Shown: piece after piece, positions 32,382-43,697 of the stretch
How positions within the stretch are numbered: position 1 is the first letter of the stretch
Layout: the number at the start of each line of letters is the position of its first letter
Assembly (NCBI GenBank): GCA_025765595.1
Contig: JAIVFH010000082.1
Location: 62,001-126,000, forward strand
DNA length: 64,000 nt
Direction of reading: 5' to 3'
Origin: Obelidium mucronatum
Lineage: Eukaryota > Chytridiomycota > Chytridiomycetes > Chytridiales > Chytriomycetaceae
Made by a program: the position numbers and the translations under genes
Notes under the pieces: model-generated
Told to the model about the DNA's origin: nothing
What the model saw: only the letters and a program-made list of their open reading frames with translations
The model's database searches: none

Positions 32382-32412
32382 GGATTTACGAGACGGAACA
32401 AAACACTGAAAA
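32382..32412. promoter_or_regulatory. 31-bp divergent intergenic region between 7-TM and b5-ACAD genes
   Basis: The two start codons (minus-strand ATG at 32381, plus-strand ATG at 32413) are 31 bp apart, so both genes must use a shared and overlapping promoter. No TATA box is visible. Confidence 0.6.
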
Positions 32413-34219
32413 ATGCGCCAAACGACTTTGGCTCAAGTGGCGCAGCACAACACGCCCGCCGATGCGTGGCTGGTCGTTGACGGCAAAGTAAGAAAAACCT
32501 AAGCCTGCCTTGGCAAAACGCGTCGAAGCCAGAAACTGACACTGATTCTGCCCAGGCGTACGATGTCTCGGCCTTCCTCGATGCGCACCCAGGCGGCCGC
32601 CGCATTCTGCTCGACCACATTGGCACAGACGCGTCGCAGGTCTTCCACCGCTTCCACAACGCAGCGACAGTTTTGGCAAAGTTTGGGCATCTGCAGGTGG
32701 CTGTAATACCAGAGTCAAACAACGCAAAACAAGGAAAACTCGCAAAGCAAGTCGCGTTTGCCGATCCAGTCTGGGCGCAGCAGTGGGCGTCGCCCTACTA
32801 CAACGACAGCCACAGGGTGAGGGGGTTTTTGAGCCATCTGAAGTAATTCTGAACTCAAAACCCACCAGCGGCTCAGAGAGTGGGCACGCGACTTGGTCGA
32901 CAGAGAACTCATGCCCTTCATACACGAGTGGGACACGGATGCAAAAGTGCCACTGTCAGTATACAAAAAAATGGGCCAAGTCGGTCTTCTCTCATGCATG
33001 ATTGGCGTTTTCCCATGGCCAGACTACGCTCCATGCCCGCCACCTGCTGGAATCAACCCACAAGAATGGAACATGTTTCATGAGCTTGTAGTTATCGATG
33101 AGTTGAATCGAATCGCGTCTGTGGGTGTGAATCAGTTCTTGTGGGTAACTCCTGCCATTGCACTGACGCCTGTGATTCACTTTGGTTCTGTGGCTATGCG
33201 GGAGAAGCTTGTTAAACCATGTTTGAGTGGGGAAAAGAATATTGCTCTTGCAATCACTGAGGTTTGAAGCGAGAATTTTTTCTTTACTGGTCCTATGATT
33301 TCAATTTGAACTCCATTTCAAATCAGCCATACGCAGGAAGCGATGTAGCAAATATACTGACAAAGGCAACAAAAACCCCAGACGGAAAGCATTACATTCT
33401 AAATGGTGAGAAAAAGTGGATCACAACGGGGACTTGGGCAGAATACTTTGTTGTCGCAGCTCGAACAGGCGGTCCAGGAATGAATGGAATATCCTTGATA
33501 TTGGTTGACCGCGCCATTACAATAGCAGACGAATTCGGGTCTCGTCCTGTGGCGTGTCAAGGATGTCGAGGATCGGGAACAGCGTTTTTAACCTTTGAAA
33601 ACTGCAAAGTACCTGTGGAAAACTTAATTGGTCTGGAGAATCAAGGGTTCAGTTACATTATGAAGAACTTTAACCATGAGCGGTTGACTGGAACTATTGC
33701 CACAATTCGTTTGGCCCGAGTCTGTTATGAGGAAGCAATGGTCTATGCTCACAAGCGACGAACGTTCGGTAAAATCCTGTTTGAGCATGCCGTGATTCGC
33801 AACAAGTTGGCGCACATGTTGAGGCAGATTGAGGCCACCCAGGCGTGGGTTGAGTTTATTGTATATCAAGTGACTCAAATGTCGAAAGAAGACGCTTTAT
33901 CAAAGTTGGGCGGACCTACCGCTTTGCTTAAAGCGCAATGCTCGCAAGTTCTTGAGTACTGCGCGAGAGAGGCGAGTCAGATTCTTGGAGGCGTCTCTTA
34001 TACAAAGGGCGGTATTGGGGAAAAAGTGGAAAGGATTTATCGTGATGTTCGCGGACTTGCCATCCCTGGTGGATCGGAGGAGATTATGCTTGGTAACAAT
34101 CATTTTTATTGTTCTTGTCAATTTAGTCTCTCTGACTTGTCGTTTTCGTTGCTTCTGTTTTAGACCTTGGAATCCGTCAGGCACAAAAAGCGAGTTCTGC
34201 TTTCAACTCCAAGATGTAG
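32413..34219 (+). CDS. Cytochrome b5-acyl-CoA dehydrogenase fusion protein
   Basis: Five exons (32413-32487, 32556-32816, 32869-33261, 33327-34092, 34164-34219) join in frame to about 515 residues. The N-terminal 80 residues are a cytochrome b5 domain: [22 protein letters not shown] gives the haem-ligand HPGG, and FHRFHN gives the second histidine region. The rest is an acyl-CoA dehydrogenase: ITEPYAGSDVANI, GEKKWITTGTWAEYF, FGKILFEHAVIRNKLA, GGVSYTKGG and the C-terminal GLAIPGGSEEIML. FAD in the dehydrogenase removes two hydrogens from an acyl-CoA; the b5 domain may pass electrons on. Such fusions are known in fungi. Substrate and location (mitochondrion or peroxisome) are not evident, and no clear SKL ending is present. 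Confidence 0.9.
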
Positions 34220-34963
34220 AGTGTCCAAAAATGGAACGGTTCCCGCTTTTGTTGTTGTTGCTTGTTGTTGGAGGGATGCAGTCACTTGAAAATGACCAAA
34301 AAGCAAACAAATATACAATTTCAGCTTTGTATATTCTTTATATATTTATTTAATTTTTCTTCAAATGGCTTGAAACGCAAAATGCTGTCCCTAGCTTCTT
34401 GTATCCCATCACTGAAAAATTCAATATTCCATTTTTTTTCCATAACGTGACTGCAGATCCTGAGGTCAGCCAGGCAAACCAGATGTAAGAATTTGTTTTA
34501 AAAGTTAAACGCGACAATTTTAATCATTGATTTTTTTTTTTGGTACAAAAAAACCAACATATTCTGATGAATTTAAATGCATTTTAATTCTCTCTTTTGG
34601 TATTCTGATACTTATTTCTGGACTTTTTCAGTTTTCAAAGTTCCGTGCGGGCAGAGATAGGGACGCGTTCATAATTGCGGAAAAAAAAAGTGTCAAAGAA
34701 TGTAATTTGTGACTTTGACTCCCCCACCAAGTCAATCTAAACGAAAACACTTGGTTTCTTTTTTTCTTCTTCTAGGAACTTGATTAGTAAAAGAAACGCG
34801 CTTAAAAGTAAGCACTTGGCAGGGGTTGCAGTACCTAATTACAGTTCTGACCTCTGTAAACTTTCCTCATTCCAAAGACAGCAATCGCCAAAGCGTCAAC
34901 CTTCACAAACGAATAGATGAAAACAACAGTTTTGAGCGTCAGAAGGTCTCGAGTTTCTATACA
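34220..34963. other. Intergenic interval without recognisable features
   Basis: AT-rich 3' flank of the b5-ACAD gene followed by the upstream region of the next gene. It contains poly-T and poly-A runs and short open frames of biased composition, none with a recognisable product. Confidence 0.5.
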
Positions 34964-35635
34964 ATGACGACGGAGCTAGAGAACGAAGGCCCACCGTCCT
35001 TATCGAAATCTCAGACAAGGGCTGTCAAATCAGGAAAACCGTCACACGAACCATCCGCAACAACATCTATTTCTCGGAGAGTTATTCTCAGAAAGAATTC
35101 CTCCTCATCCTTCTCCTCCTCAAAGCCTCCAGTTCTCAGCAAGTACCTCCAGGACAGAGCTGCTGCAACAGCAAGCCGTCTTGCCAGATATGAAATCAAA
35201 GCCCAACTTCAGCAAGACGCGCTTTTTGCCCCGAAAACCAAAGAACAAATTCAAATCGAGTTATTTGGAAGCGTCATTTCCGATGACGAAGAAGAAGAAG
35301 AAACAGTCATTCTCCCTGTCGCTGTTGCATCAACCATTCCAACACCGCGATTAAAAACTCATTTATGGTCATCCTGTGTTTCCACAGAACACCAGGAGTT
35401 TCTCCATCTCGCGAAATCAAACGTGGCACTCCAGACGCGCATGTTGGAAGCCGTCAAACAGTATCTCATTGACAAGCTGGATATTGATGAGTTGAGATTG
35501 TGTGGAATCTATGTAAAGAGAGCGCCGGCGGTTCCGAAAATGAGGATCCCGGATGTTTTGAAAAGTGAATTTGTTTGTTGGTTTGCGGAGGGTGTTGAGA
35601 GTGGGTTTACTGTTGTGAATCTTTGTTATGATTGA
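34964..35635 (+). CDS. Unknown protein with Ser-rich N-terminus and acidic segment
   Basis: One exon. The frame is open from further upstream, but the first plausible start is ATG 34964 (MTTELENEGPPSLSKSQ), giving 223 residues. The N-terminal half is rich in Ser, Lys and Arg. A helical stretch (YLQDRAAATASRLARYEIKA) is followed by an acidic run (ISDDEEEEET). The C-terminal 100 residues (EHQEFLHLAKSNVALQTRML, KQYLIDKLDIDELRL) look folded and helical. I recognise no family. No neighbour suggests a role. Confidence 0.5.
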   Translation: MTTELENEGPPSLSKSQTRAVKSGKPSHEPSATTSISRRVILRKNSSSSFSSSKPPVLSKYLQDRAAATASRLARYEIKAQLQQDALFAPKTKEQIQIELFGSVISDDEEEEETVILPVAVASTIPTPRLKTHLWSSCVSTEHQEFLHLAKSNVALQTRMLEAVKQYLIDKLDIDELRLCGIYVKRAPAVPKMRIPDVLKSEFVCWFAEGVESGFTVVNLCYD

Positions 35636-35822
35636 ACTTTGTAGAGCGAAGAGAGAGAAAGTGAGCGAAGGGATTCGAATTCCAACAGTACTGAGATACA
35701 TCGTTGATTAATATAATAATAGATTCTATTTATTTAGCGTCGCACGACTCCAGAATTTAGGAATTACTGAAATCTATAAAAAGAACAAGCAACCAAAAAA
35801 AACAAACACTCTGACACAAACC

Positions 35823-36852
35823 ATGGCTTTATTCAGCGACACTCTCATCTCACCTGAAGTGACCAAATCGATTGCTCAAGGTTACAGAATCAGACCGCTC
35901 CATGCCGGGGACTTTGAGAAAGGTTTGTTTATTTGATTCCCTTTGCAAAGATTTATTCAATGAATTATAACTACGACTATCTATGTATGCGTCCAAAAAA
36001 AAAACAAAAAAGGATTCTTGGAGACGCTTGGAAATCTAACGACTGTGGGGCCTGTGACCAAGCAGGAGTTTACAGGTGTGTGCGTCAGTTTTTTTGTTCT
36101 TGACACTTGAAATAATGGAATCTCCAAATTATTCCTCGTTTTTTATATAGAGAGGTTCAATTATATCAAGGCGAGAAACGATACGTACTTTACGATTGGT
36201 AAAAATATTGTGGAACCACTTCCGGATGACCAATTATACCAAAAAACATCACAGTCGTTGAGGACATCAAGAATGCAAAGATTATCGGAGCGGGTACCAT
36301 TCTCGTGGAAAGAAAGTTTGTTCACGGATGCGGATTGGTAAGATGATTTTTGACATGAGTTTTACGCGATTTTACTGAAGTACAACGAAAAAAAAAGGTT
36401 GGCCACATTGAAGACATTGTCACAGCGGAATCAGCACGTGGTCTCAACTTGGGTCGTTTGTATGATGTCGATACACAAAGTTAAGTCGCGTGCTGACATG
36501 GTACCAAAAAAAATATAGAATCATTGAAACGCTCAAGTACATTGGACTCAAGACCGGATGCTACAAGAGTTGAGTGATTTTTTTTGGCACGTTTTGGTGA
36601 GTTTGAGTACTGACTATACTTCTCTTTATAGTTATACGTAAGTCATGTCTCTCGTCAAATATTCACCTCAATTAAATAAACCTTCGAAAACAAAAGTGGA
36701 CTGCAGTGAAAAGAATATTCCATTCTACAACAAATGTGGATTCAAGCAGAAGGTAAAAAGAAATAAACACATCAAACTTTAAAACTTCGGTGTAGGAATA
36801 CGAATGCGCCTTGTATATTCCTGAAAATGAAAAAGTCAAGGCAAAGTTGTAA
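35823..36852 (+). CDS. GNA1: Glucosamine-6-phosphate N-acetyltransferase
   Basis: GNA1 acetylates glucosamine-6-phosphate with acetyl-CoA, a step toward UDP-GlcNAc and therefore chitin. Nine exons join in frame to about 165 residues, the usual family length: 35823-35922, 36013-36075, 36151-36198, 36255-36337, 36398-36459, 36519-36568, 36632-36637, 36697-36752 and 36796-36852. The GNAT core is clear: IIGAGTILVERKFVHGCGLV, GHIEDIVTAESARG, LNLGRLIIETLKYIG, then CYKIILDCSEKNIPFYNKCG. Exon 7 is only six bases (TTATAC) and is needed to restore KIILDC across the junction. A short ORF-breaking stretch around it disappears once this microexon is used. Cytosolic enzyme. Confidence 0.93.
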
Positions 36853-36994
36853 TCACTCATGTAAACAATAAAACACAAAAGGATATAGCAGTATTTATAC
36901 TTTGGAAATTTGTGATTGTTTATTTCAAAGGAACTAAAAACATATACGATGGGCAGGGCAGAGGACAGAGAGATTTACACAACTTGAGATTAGT

Positions 36995-38063
36995 TCAGGC
37001 ATTATTATTGTTGTCGGCAGCCTGGATCATGACAGCTTGGAGTCTCTTTGCTCGAATAAAGTCAGCATTTGCCCTCTAGATGTATTGAAATGAAAATATT
37101 AGAAGAATGGCTATGAAAAAAGCAGATTGATTTACTGCTTTTGGCAGAGGGCAAAGGACAATTTACTGACAGCAGAGTCTATGATTCGAAAAAGAGAATA
37201 CACCGCCTTCGGCGGGGGGGTACCGCCTACGGCGGATGAAACAAAAAACAAAAAAAAGCACCGCCTACGGCGATGGAATCGATTGCCTCCGGCAATAAGG
37301 CACAACCAACAACACCCACCAACATCAAAAAGAAGCCAAAAGCAACCATCAAATAAGCGATAAAATCATTCTGCTTCCCAATCGCCACAGTCTGTTCGTA
37401 ATTATCCGGATCGTACTTGTACGTAGCCTCTTCGACTTCCTGGTCCTTTTCCAGAACAAGAAAACCATAGCGGATGAATGTAAGCCCAAGCCCCGATCGC
37501 GAGCCGCACCTGGCGGCGTATGTTGTGGCCAGCATTGTGGTCATCATGTAGCCCATGAAGTCGAAGGTGATGGACACAAACAGATTCGCCATGAACGAAA
37601 AGAAGTCGCCAACGGGCAGGCCGTCGATCAGCACTTCGCCGTCCTCGGCCACGACGTTCACTGCGTTGTCGAGATAGTGCGGCAGCGCGCCTCTGTCGTC
37701 GGACTCGGCGATGGCGACATTGTCCGCAAACACGTCTCTGTACGTAGGCGGCGGCCTGTGTTCTTCGGAGAGTTCAGCCGACGTGTTGACGACGCCCAGG
37801 TTGGCAAACACGCCGTCGGTTGTGTTTGGCTTTGCGGCTTCGAGCGCCTTGGACTGCTTGCTTTGCGTGCCCGAGGGCGGCTGGGCGGGTGCGGCTGACG
37901 ATGAGGACGATGAGGAGACGGGTTCGTCGTCGGCCACCACGGGCGCATAGCCGCTTGGCGCTGCGCCAAAGAAGCGGCTGGCTGCGGCGGCGTCGTTGTG
38001 GCCGCTGTGGCCGGGGTACAGCGGCGCTGCGTCGTTGTCGTTGTCGTGTGGAGGTGGTTGCAT
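36995..38063 (-). CDS. NDFIP/BSD2-type adaptor for NEDD4-family ubiquitin ligases
   Basis: BSD2/NDFIP proteins are Golgi or endosomal membrane adaptors that bring HECT ligases such as Rsp5/NEDD4 to cargo. Exon 1 (38063-37320) has a disordered N-terminus, the WW-binding motif PPPTY, then the hallmark block DGLPVGDFFSFMANLFVS, FDFMGYMMTTMLATTYAARC and GSRSGLGLTFIRYG, and a final hydrophobic segment ending FGFFLML. Splicing from 37319 to 37075 gives the C-terminus RANADFIRAKRLQAVM..., which parallels the LRGFINYAKVRKM end of animal NDFIP1. Without that splice the frame runs on through a cluster of GC hairpins, so the spliced form is preferred. The N-terminal exon is GC-rich. Divergent from the kinase gene across 330 bp. 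Confidence 0.85.
37203..37296. repeat. Cluster of four short GC hairpins inside the NDFIP-like intron
   Basis: CCGCC-TTC-GGCGG (37203-37215), CCGCC-TAC-GGCGG (37223-37235), CGCC-TAC-GGCG (37262-37272) and ATTGCC-TCC-GGCAAT (37282-37296) occur within 95 bp. Each is a 4-6-bp perfect stem with a three-base loop. They fall in the intron implied by the NDFIP C-terminal homology. Related hairpins lie at 38955-38968 and 63905-63946. Confidence 0.8.
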
Positions 38064-38392
38064 TTCAAATAAAATAATGTTGAATAATTCGAACTCTGAA
38101 ACAAGAAAGATGTTGTCGTGGCATTGCGATCCAGTTGCTTGTTGCTCGGAGTACTTGGGTACTTGGAACTTGGAAATTGAGAGCGTTTTTATTATGCCGT
38201 TGCCTGTTACTTACCTGTGTTTATAACTCTGGACTACCACCGAGATTGTGTGAGTTAACAATTAAACGAAATTGATCATGCTACATTCCGTGGCGGCTTA
38301 AATCACTGGCTTCTCCATTTCGTGGTTTTCCACTGTGTCGAATGTGAAACCCCCACGATTTGCCACTGTCAGAAAAAAACAAGTGCGAAATA

Positions 38393-41300
38393 ATGGACTC
38401 CACCAACAAGGACAGAGATAGTCTGTACCAAACTGTTGAGGTATGATAATACAGGCCTGCTTTTGTTTTGAATTATTCGGCTTTTAAACCTCTGGTCTTT
38501 TGTAGGTAGTCCACAGTGAAACGGCTGGTAAAAGCGACATTCAAGCTTCAAAACAACAACTCTAACTCCGCCCCTTCCTTATTAAAGTATCGATACCACA
38601 AAAGCAATCTCCTCCCGCATACGAAGTCATCCTCCCCGAATCTCCACCTCTGGTTCCTATATCCCAGCTTTCCCATGTCGATCACCTCTTACACTCCATT
38701 GCCGATTCTCTTGTTCAAGTGAAACAAAACAGAGCTGCTTTATACCGCTTGATTACTCGATCGCAGTCTATTCTTGTTCAAGTCAATGAGTTTGTTAAAC
38801 TTGACTCAGATGGAACATCGCCTCCCACCAAACTTCCTGTTTCTATTTCGGCGCATTTTGATACTCTTTTGGAGTTATTGAAGGGTTTGGAGGTGTTTGT
38901 CAAGAAGCAAGGAGCTACAAAGGTTTGTTTTGTTCGACCACCTGAAGTCCCGACCACCGTAGGCGGTGTATTCCTTACAGTTTGCTGCCACACGTCTAAT
39001 CACCCCTCAAATTTCACTCATACGCAAAATATACAGTTCATGAACAACTTTGTAAACCGCGAAGGAATCTCTGCCAAGATATCTCAATTCAACCAAGAAC
39101 TATCAATGATTGCACAAGACCTGACCTTGGCGATTGAAATTGACAACAAGGCATGGATCTCCGAGGACAGACAAGACCGGAAATTGGATCTGGAGGAACT
39201 CGATCAAACACTTCAACATTTGGTGGACAATGATTACAAGATTTTGAATGCACTCGAGTTGAAGCAGGTTGAATATTTCGAGGCGATTGAGGTGATTTCT
39301 TCCATGTTTTTATAAGCAGCCTGATTTCCTGTAACGAGTCATTTTTATTTAGGCACTGCAAAAAAACATTGCCGAACAAATCGACCGCAGCCTCGAAAAG
39401 AACCTTGAAAGAATATTCATGGAACGAGCCCTCACATGCCTCCGCCGCGCCAGCGACGCCACCTTCCCCAACACCAAACCAACCACGACTCCCGCCCCAT
39501 GGGTCCTCACCAGCTGGGAAATCGAAATCGGCGAATCAATCAGCCGCGGCGGATTCGGAGAAGTCTTGAAAGCAACCTGGCTCGGACACACGATCGTGGC
39601 CGTCAAACGCCTCCACATGCGTCTGGAAACACAAAAACTTAAAGAGGATTTCTTGCGGGAAGTGAAAACGTGGTTCCCTTTGAGACATCCGAATATCGTG
39701 CCGTTGTTGGGTGCGTGTGCGACGGCGGAGAGGCCGTTTATGGTTGCACCGTACATGTCGCGGGGTCATGCGTTGCAGTATTTGGAGTCGGTGGGGAGGG
39801 ATAATGTGGAGGTGAGGGGTTGTAAACTGTTGTACGAGGTTTCTCTGGGGATGCAGTATCTACATGCTCGAGGTGTTGTGCATGGGGATTTGAAGGCTGT
39901 GAATGTTTTGGTACGTGACTTGATAAAATATTTTGAGTGTCATTGGTTTATTTTCTCATTCCTTTTTTTTTTATTTTTTTATCCTGCAGATTGACGAACA
40001 CTGTACAGCATACGTGGCCGACTTTGGATTTGCAACCCTCAAACAATTCTCATCCACTCGTCACACTACCAGCACCAGTGCCCCAGCCTTTGGCGGAACA
40101 CTGCGCTGGATGTCCCCCGAACGCCTCCAAGGCGCCAAACTAACACCCCCTGTCGACATTTACGCCTTCGCAATGACAGCTTACGAAGTCTTGAGTGAAG
40201 GAGACGTTCCCTACACGGAAACGCCGGACGCGCTCTTGTTCCAACATGTCGTGAATAACCATGTGAGGCCACAGAAACCATCCGGTTGTGATGTGGTTTT
40301 TAAAGGGACGCATACGCAGTTGTGGAGGTTGATGGGGAGTTGTTGGGCGCCGGATCCGTTGGCGAGGCCGTCGTTTAGTGGGATTTCGGTGGGGATGAAG
40401 AGTATTGCCAAAGAAGCTGCGAATGTTGCGGCTGCTGCTGCTGCTGCGGCCGCGGTAGCCAAAAATGTTGTGACTGGGGTGGTTGAAACGCAAGGAAAGA
40501 AGGTTCCTGTGGAGGACTTAAGTGGAGATTCCGGCGTAACGAGTATGAGTTCCGAAGGTGCTGGAGGAAGCCGTGGAGAAACCACGGCTGTCAAAGGACA
40601 GTTTCGTGAAAACGACGGCCAGGAACCAAAGGAACGACGACGGATCGTCCATCGTGCCATATGGCATAGTCGTAGACATCCCAGTGGAAACAAGCCAGGC
40701 CACGGAGAAGGCCGTCGAAAGAAGGGAATTGACATGGCACCAAGCGAGACTAGCGAAAGCTCTGAATCTGATGACAGCACTGATGAAGTCTCGGACTCAG
40801 ATGATTCTGTAGTCGCCGAAAAGTCGGTTGACGTTACTTCAGCTGAATCAGAACCAAATCAAATGGTTCTCAAGGACGGTTCCCAAGATAAATCATCAGA
40901 CGATGATGAAGATGTTCATTTGCAATTTGAACCTGGTACTTGGGGCGCCTGGGGTAAGACTGTTTTTTGTCAACTTGTCCCAAAAAGTGATGTTGACTAA
41001 ATTACAATGCAATGTAGTTTACAACTTGGTCCCTATCCTCCCCACAGACATTCAAAAAGAAGTCAAAGCAAAAGTCCATAAATTCGCGCTCCAACTGCAC
41101 CAAGAAGACGTGAAACTCGAAGGAGAAGGCGTTTTTATCGATTTCATCCAAGACCTCAAGAAGGCGGGTGCAAAAGCGAAAGGACTTGCAAAAACAGTTC
41201 GGAAAGGAAAAAAAGATAAAGGAGGAATATCTTTCAGATTCGGAAGTGGTCCGACAAGTGATGAAGATGAGGATGCAAATCGCGGAAGTTTTGGCTCATC

Positions 41301-42561
41301 GCGTAGTAGCGGGAATAGTAAAAACACTGGAAAGCTTCAAGAAGACCTTACCGAAATGGCCCGAGACCTTGAGAAGGGTCAGAAAGAGGTACAAGGGGCG
41401 CTTGGAATCAAGGGATGGACGACAGCCGCCGCCGCGAAACCCAAGCCTTTTGCCCCCGCTGCCGCTACGGAAGAAGATATACAAGCTGAAATCGATGCTG
41501 AAATGGAGCGCCTAGACGCTCAAGAAGAAGCCCTCCTGCTACGGCAACAAGAAGTCGAAACAAAGCTCAACAACCAACTCAAACTTCAACAAAAGCAACT
41601 CCAAATACAAGAACAAGAAATCCGGCTCCGAAAAAAGGAGCTTGAACTTGCAGCACAAGAAGAAAGTCTTCGAGGCTTAGCCGAAAACAAGACACACGAT
41701 GCAACCACTTTTGACAAGGAAAAGTTGCATGATGAGTTGGAGGAAGCTCGATCACGGCTTCGTGAATCTGAAGCTGCTGTTCGAGAGAAGGAGCGCGAGA
41801 TTCGGAATCAAGAGCGCGAGTTTCAGCAACAAATGAAATTGCAGGAACAAGAGAGGAGGTTGCAGCAGAAGCGTGCTGAGAAGTATGCCTCTAGACATCA
41901 ACGTGAGGAAGCTCGTCAACGCAAGAAGGAGGACGAGCAGCGACGAAAAGATGACATGCAACGTCAAAAAGATGCCATGCAGAAGCAAAAGGAGGCAAGG
42001 CAGCGTCAACAAGAAGACCTTCAATCTCAGATGCATGATCTGCAGACTCAACATGAAGATGTTGATGAAGAACCTGTGGTTGTCTTGTCCAGGGCAACTG
42101 AATACCGCCCTGAAGGAAGAAGTCAGTCAAACACCAACACCAGCAGTGGTGGCGGTGGGTTTGGATTTGCTGGGTTTTGGGGGTCTCTTTTTGGTGGGGC
42201 TCCTCGAACATCCGAGGAGACTCAGAGGCCAACTTTTACACGAGCAGCTACTCAAGACCCACGCCAAAGTCTTGGAAATCTGCCTTCGTATTCTTCGCGG
42301 CAGTCTTTGGATTCTGTACCTGCACCACCTGCACCGCCGGTACCAGCCAAACCACCATCGTTCGCAGATGCCACACCTGCGTCTGCATATGCTGCGCCTG
42401 TAAGTGCAGCTCCGACAAGTGCTGTGCCCACATCTGCCAGTGCTGTTCCCACATCTGCCAGTGCTGTTCCCACATCTGCCAGTGCTGTTCCAACATCAGC
42501 AGCAGCAACAACAAGCGCCACCACCACAAACAGAAAACCATTCGTAATTCGCTTCTTATAA
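38393..42561 (+). CDS. Large TKL-type protein kinase with acidic linker and long coiled coil
   Basis: Exons 38393-38440, 38506-38527, 38588-38922, 39037-39291, 39353-39910, 39990-40953 and 41018-42561 join in frame to about 1,240 residues. The N-terminal 290 residues are helical and include PPAY. The kinase domain begins near WEIEIGESISRGGFGEVLKA (glycine loop), with VAVKRL, the catalytic HGDLKAVNVL, DFGFA, GGTLRWMSPERL and DIYAFAMTAYEVL. The tyrosine-kinase-like style (GTLRWMSPE) places it in the TKL group, and all key K/D/N/D residues are present. An Ala run, an acidic Ser/Asp/Glu segment, about 300 residues of Gln/Glu/Lys coiled coil, a Gly/Phe patch and a Pro/Ala/Ser tail with PTSASAV repeats follow. 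Probably a self-associating signalling kinase; substrate unknown. Confidence 0.85.
38955..38968. repeat. GC hairpin CACCG-TAGG-CGGTG in a kinase intron
   Basis: The hairpin lies inside the third intron (38923-39036) of the TKL kinase gene and resembles the reverse complement of the CCGCCTACGGCGG units in the adjacent NDFIP-like intron. Confidence 0.7.
42425..42495 (+). repeat. Coding 21-bp tandem repeat
   Basis: About three copies of a 21-bp unit (CCCACATCTGCCAGTGCTGTT) encode PTSASAV near the C-terminus of the TKL kinase. Confidence 0.85.
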
Positions 42562-42664
42562 CTCCATTTTTGTTTTTATTCCAGAAACTTTTGTATGTAC
42601 CAAAATTATTAAAAAGTCTGTATGTTGTTTTTATTGAAACAACCACAAACCCACAAAATTATTT

Positions 42665-43697
42665 TTAAAGATTCGCAAGATAATCCTTAATCTCATTTTC
42701 ACTGAGTTTCTTGAAACGCCCCTGCTGGATCTTGTCTCCTTCCTTTGTTGTTGTGTTTTCCAAATACGCAATTCCAATTTCGATTCCAGTTTCCACCATG
42801 GTTCCTTCGTATCCTTCCTTCAAAGTGAGAATGGCAGTATGCACAGCGTCTTCGAGTTCCATGGTTTCAGAGTATCTTTATTTATATTGGGAGAGAGGTG
42901 TTAATTCTGTTCCCTTATCAAAGGTCAGCACGATAATTACCTCTTCTCCAAGAAAGTCTTTGCGTTGATCATATTTTTACCAATGGCAGATGCTTTCCAT
43001 GCCCAGTAGGAGCCAGAAGGATCAACTTGGTACAACGATGGACCAGTCTCATCGAACCCAGCAATCAGCAGGGATACTCCAAATGGACGTACACCACTAA
43101 AAACCAATCAAATTGGAAACATAAAATAGTTCAGATTCTCCCATTTTTGTTTTATGGGGGGTACCAGCGAAACGCCTATGAAGAATACACGTACCCAGAC
43201 TGAGTAAATTCCTGCATAATACTGGCGATTTCCTTGACCATAATCATGACAGACGGTTCCTCCAAATAGACTCGTTTGTATTCTTGAGCTGATTTTCTTG
43301 CTTTGTCTGATTTATTTTTAATGCAGGTGAGGGAGTAATGAGTTCACTCTGTCTCGCAGCCTTTGGTGTTGACACGAACCAAGAAGAATTCTCGCATCCG
43401 GACCCATTCCTGAATAGACCATGCCCACATTACGACAAATTGTGGATACTTTTTCGATCGAGTTGTCGTCAAGGAGTGGTGTGTGCGACTTTCGCTCCGT
43501 AGCAATCACAATTCCATTTGTTCCTGATTATGGTTATTTGAATGGGCATGGTTTAAATAGACCAAAATGCAAGTCCCAAAACCTTTGAGTCCAACGGATG
43601 TCACGCCCTTGTTGACTGCAGCCAGTGCATACTCGATTTGGACTAGTTTGCCCGAAGGAGAGAATGTCGTCAGAGAAAATGAATAGCGGTCGCCCAT
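42665..43697 (-). CDS. PSMA2: 20S proteasome subunit alpha type-2
   Basis: An outer-ring alpha subunit of the 20S proteasome core (yeast PRE8). The N-terminus [20 protein letters not shown] is the alpha-subunit signature in its alpha-2 form. Further blocks: [72 protein letters not shown] and [18 protein letters not shown]. Several short introns split these; the donor after ILL (near 43383) restores ARKSAQEY. Start ATG 43697, stop 42665. It faces the kinase gene tail to tail, about 100 bp apart. The C-terminus has a small insertion ([11 protein letters not shown]) relative to human. All exons are intact. Confidence 0.93.

Noticed and set aside
37203..37296. CRISPR array
   Set aside because: The hairpin units are 13-15 bp, unevenly spaced, palindromic and lie in a eukaryotic intron. 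No cas-like genes exist.
37227..37319. C-terminus of the NDFIP-like protein running through the hairpins
   Set aside because: A downstream exon (37075-36995) restores the family's positively charged C-terminus, whereas the read-through sequence has no counterpart.
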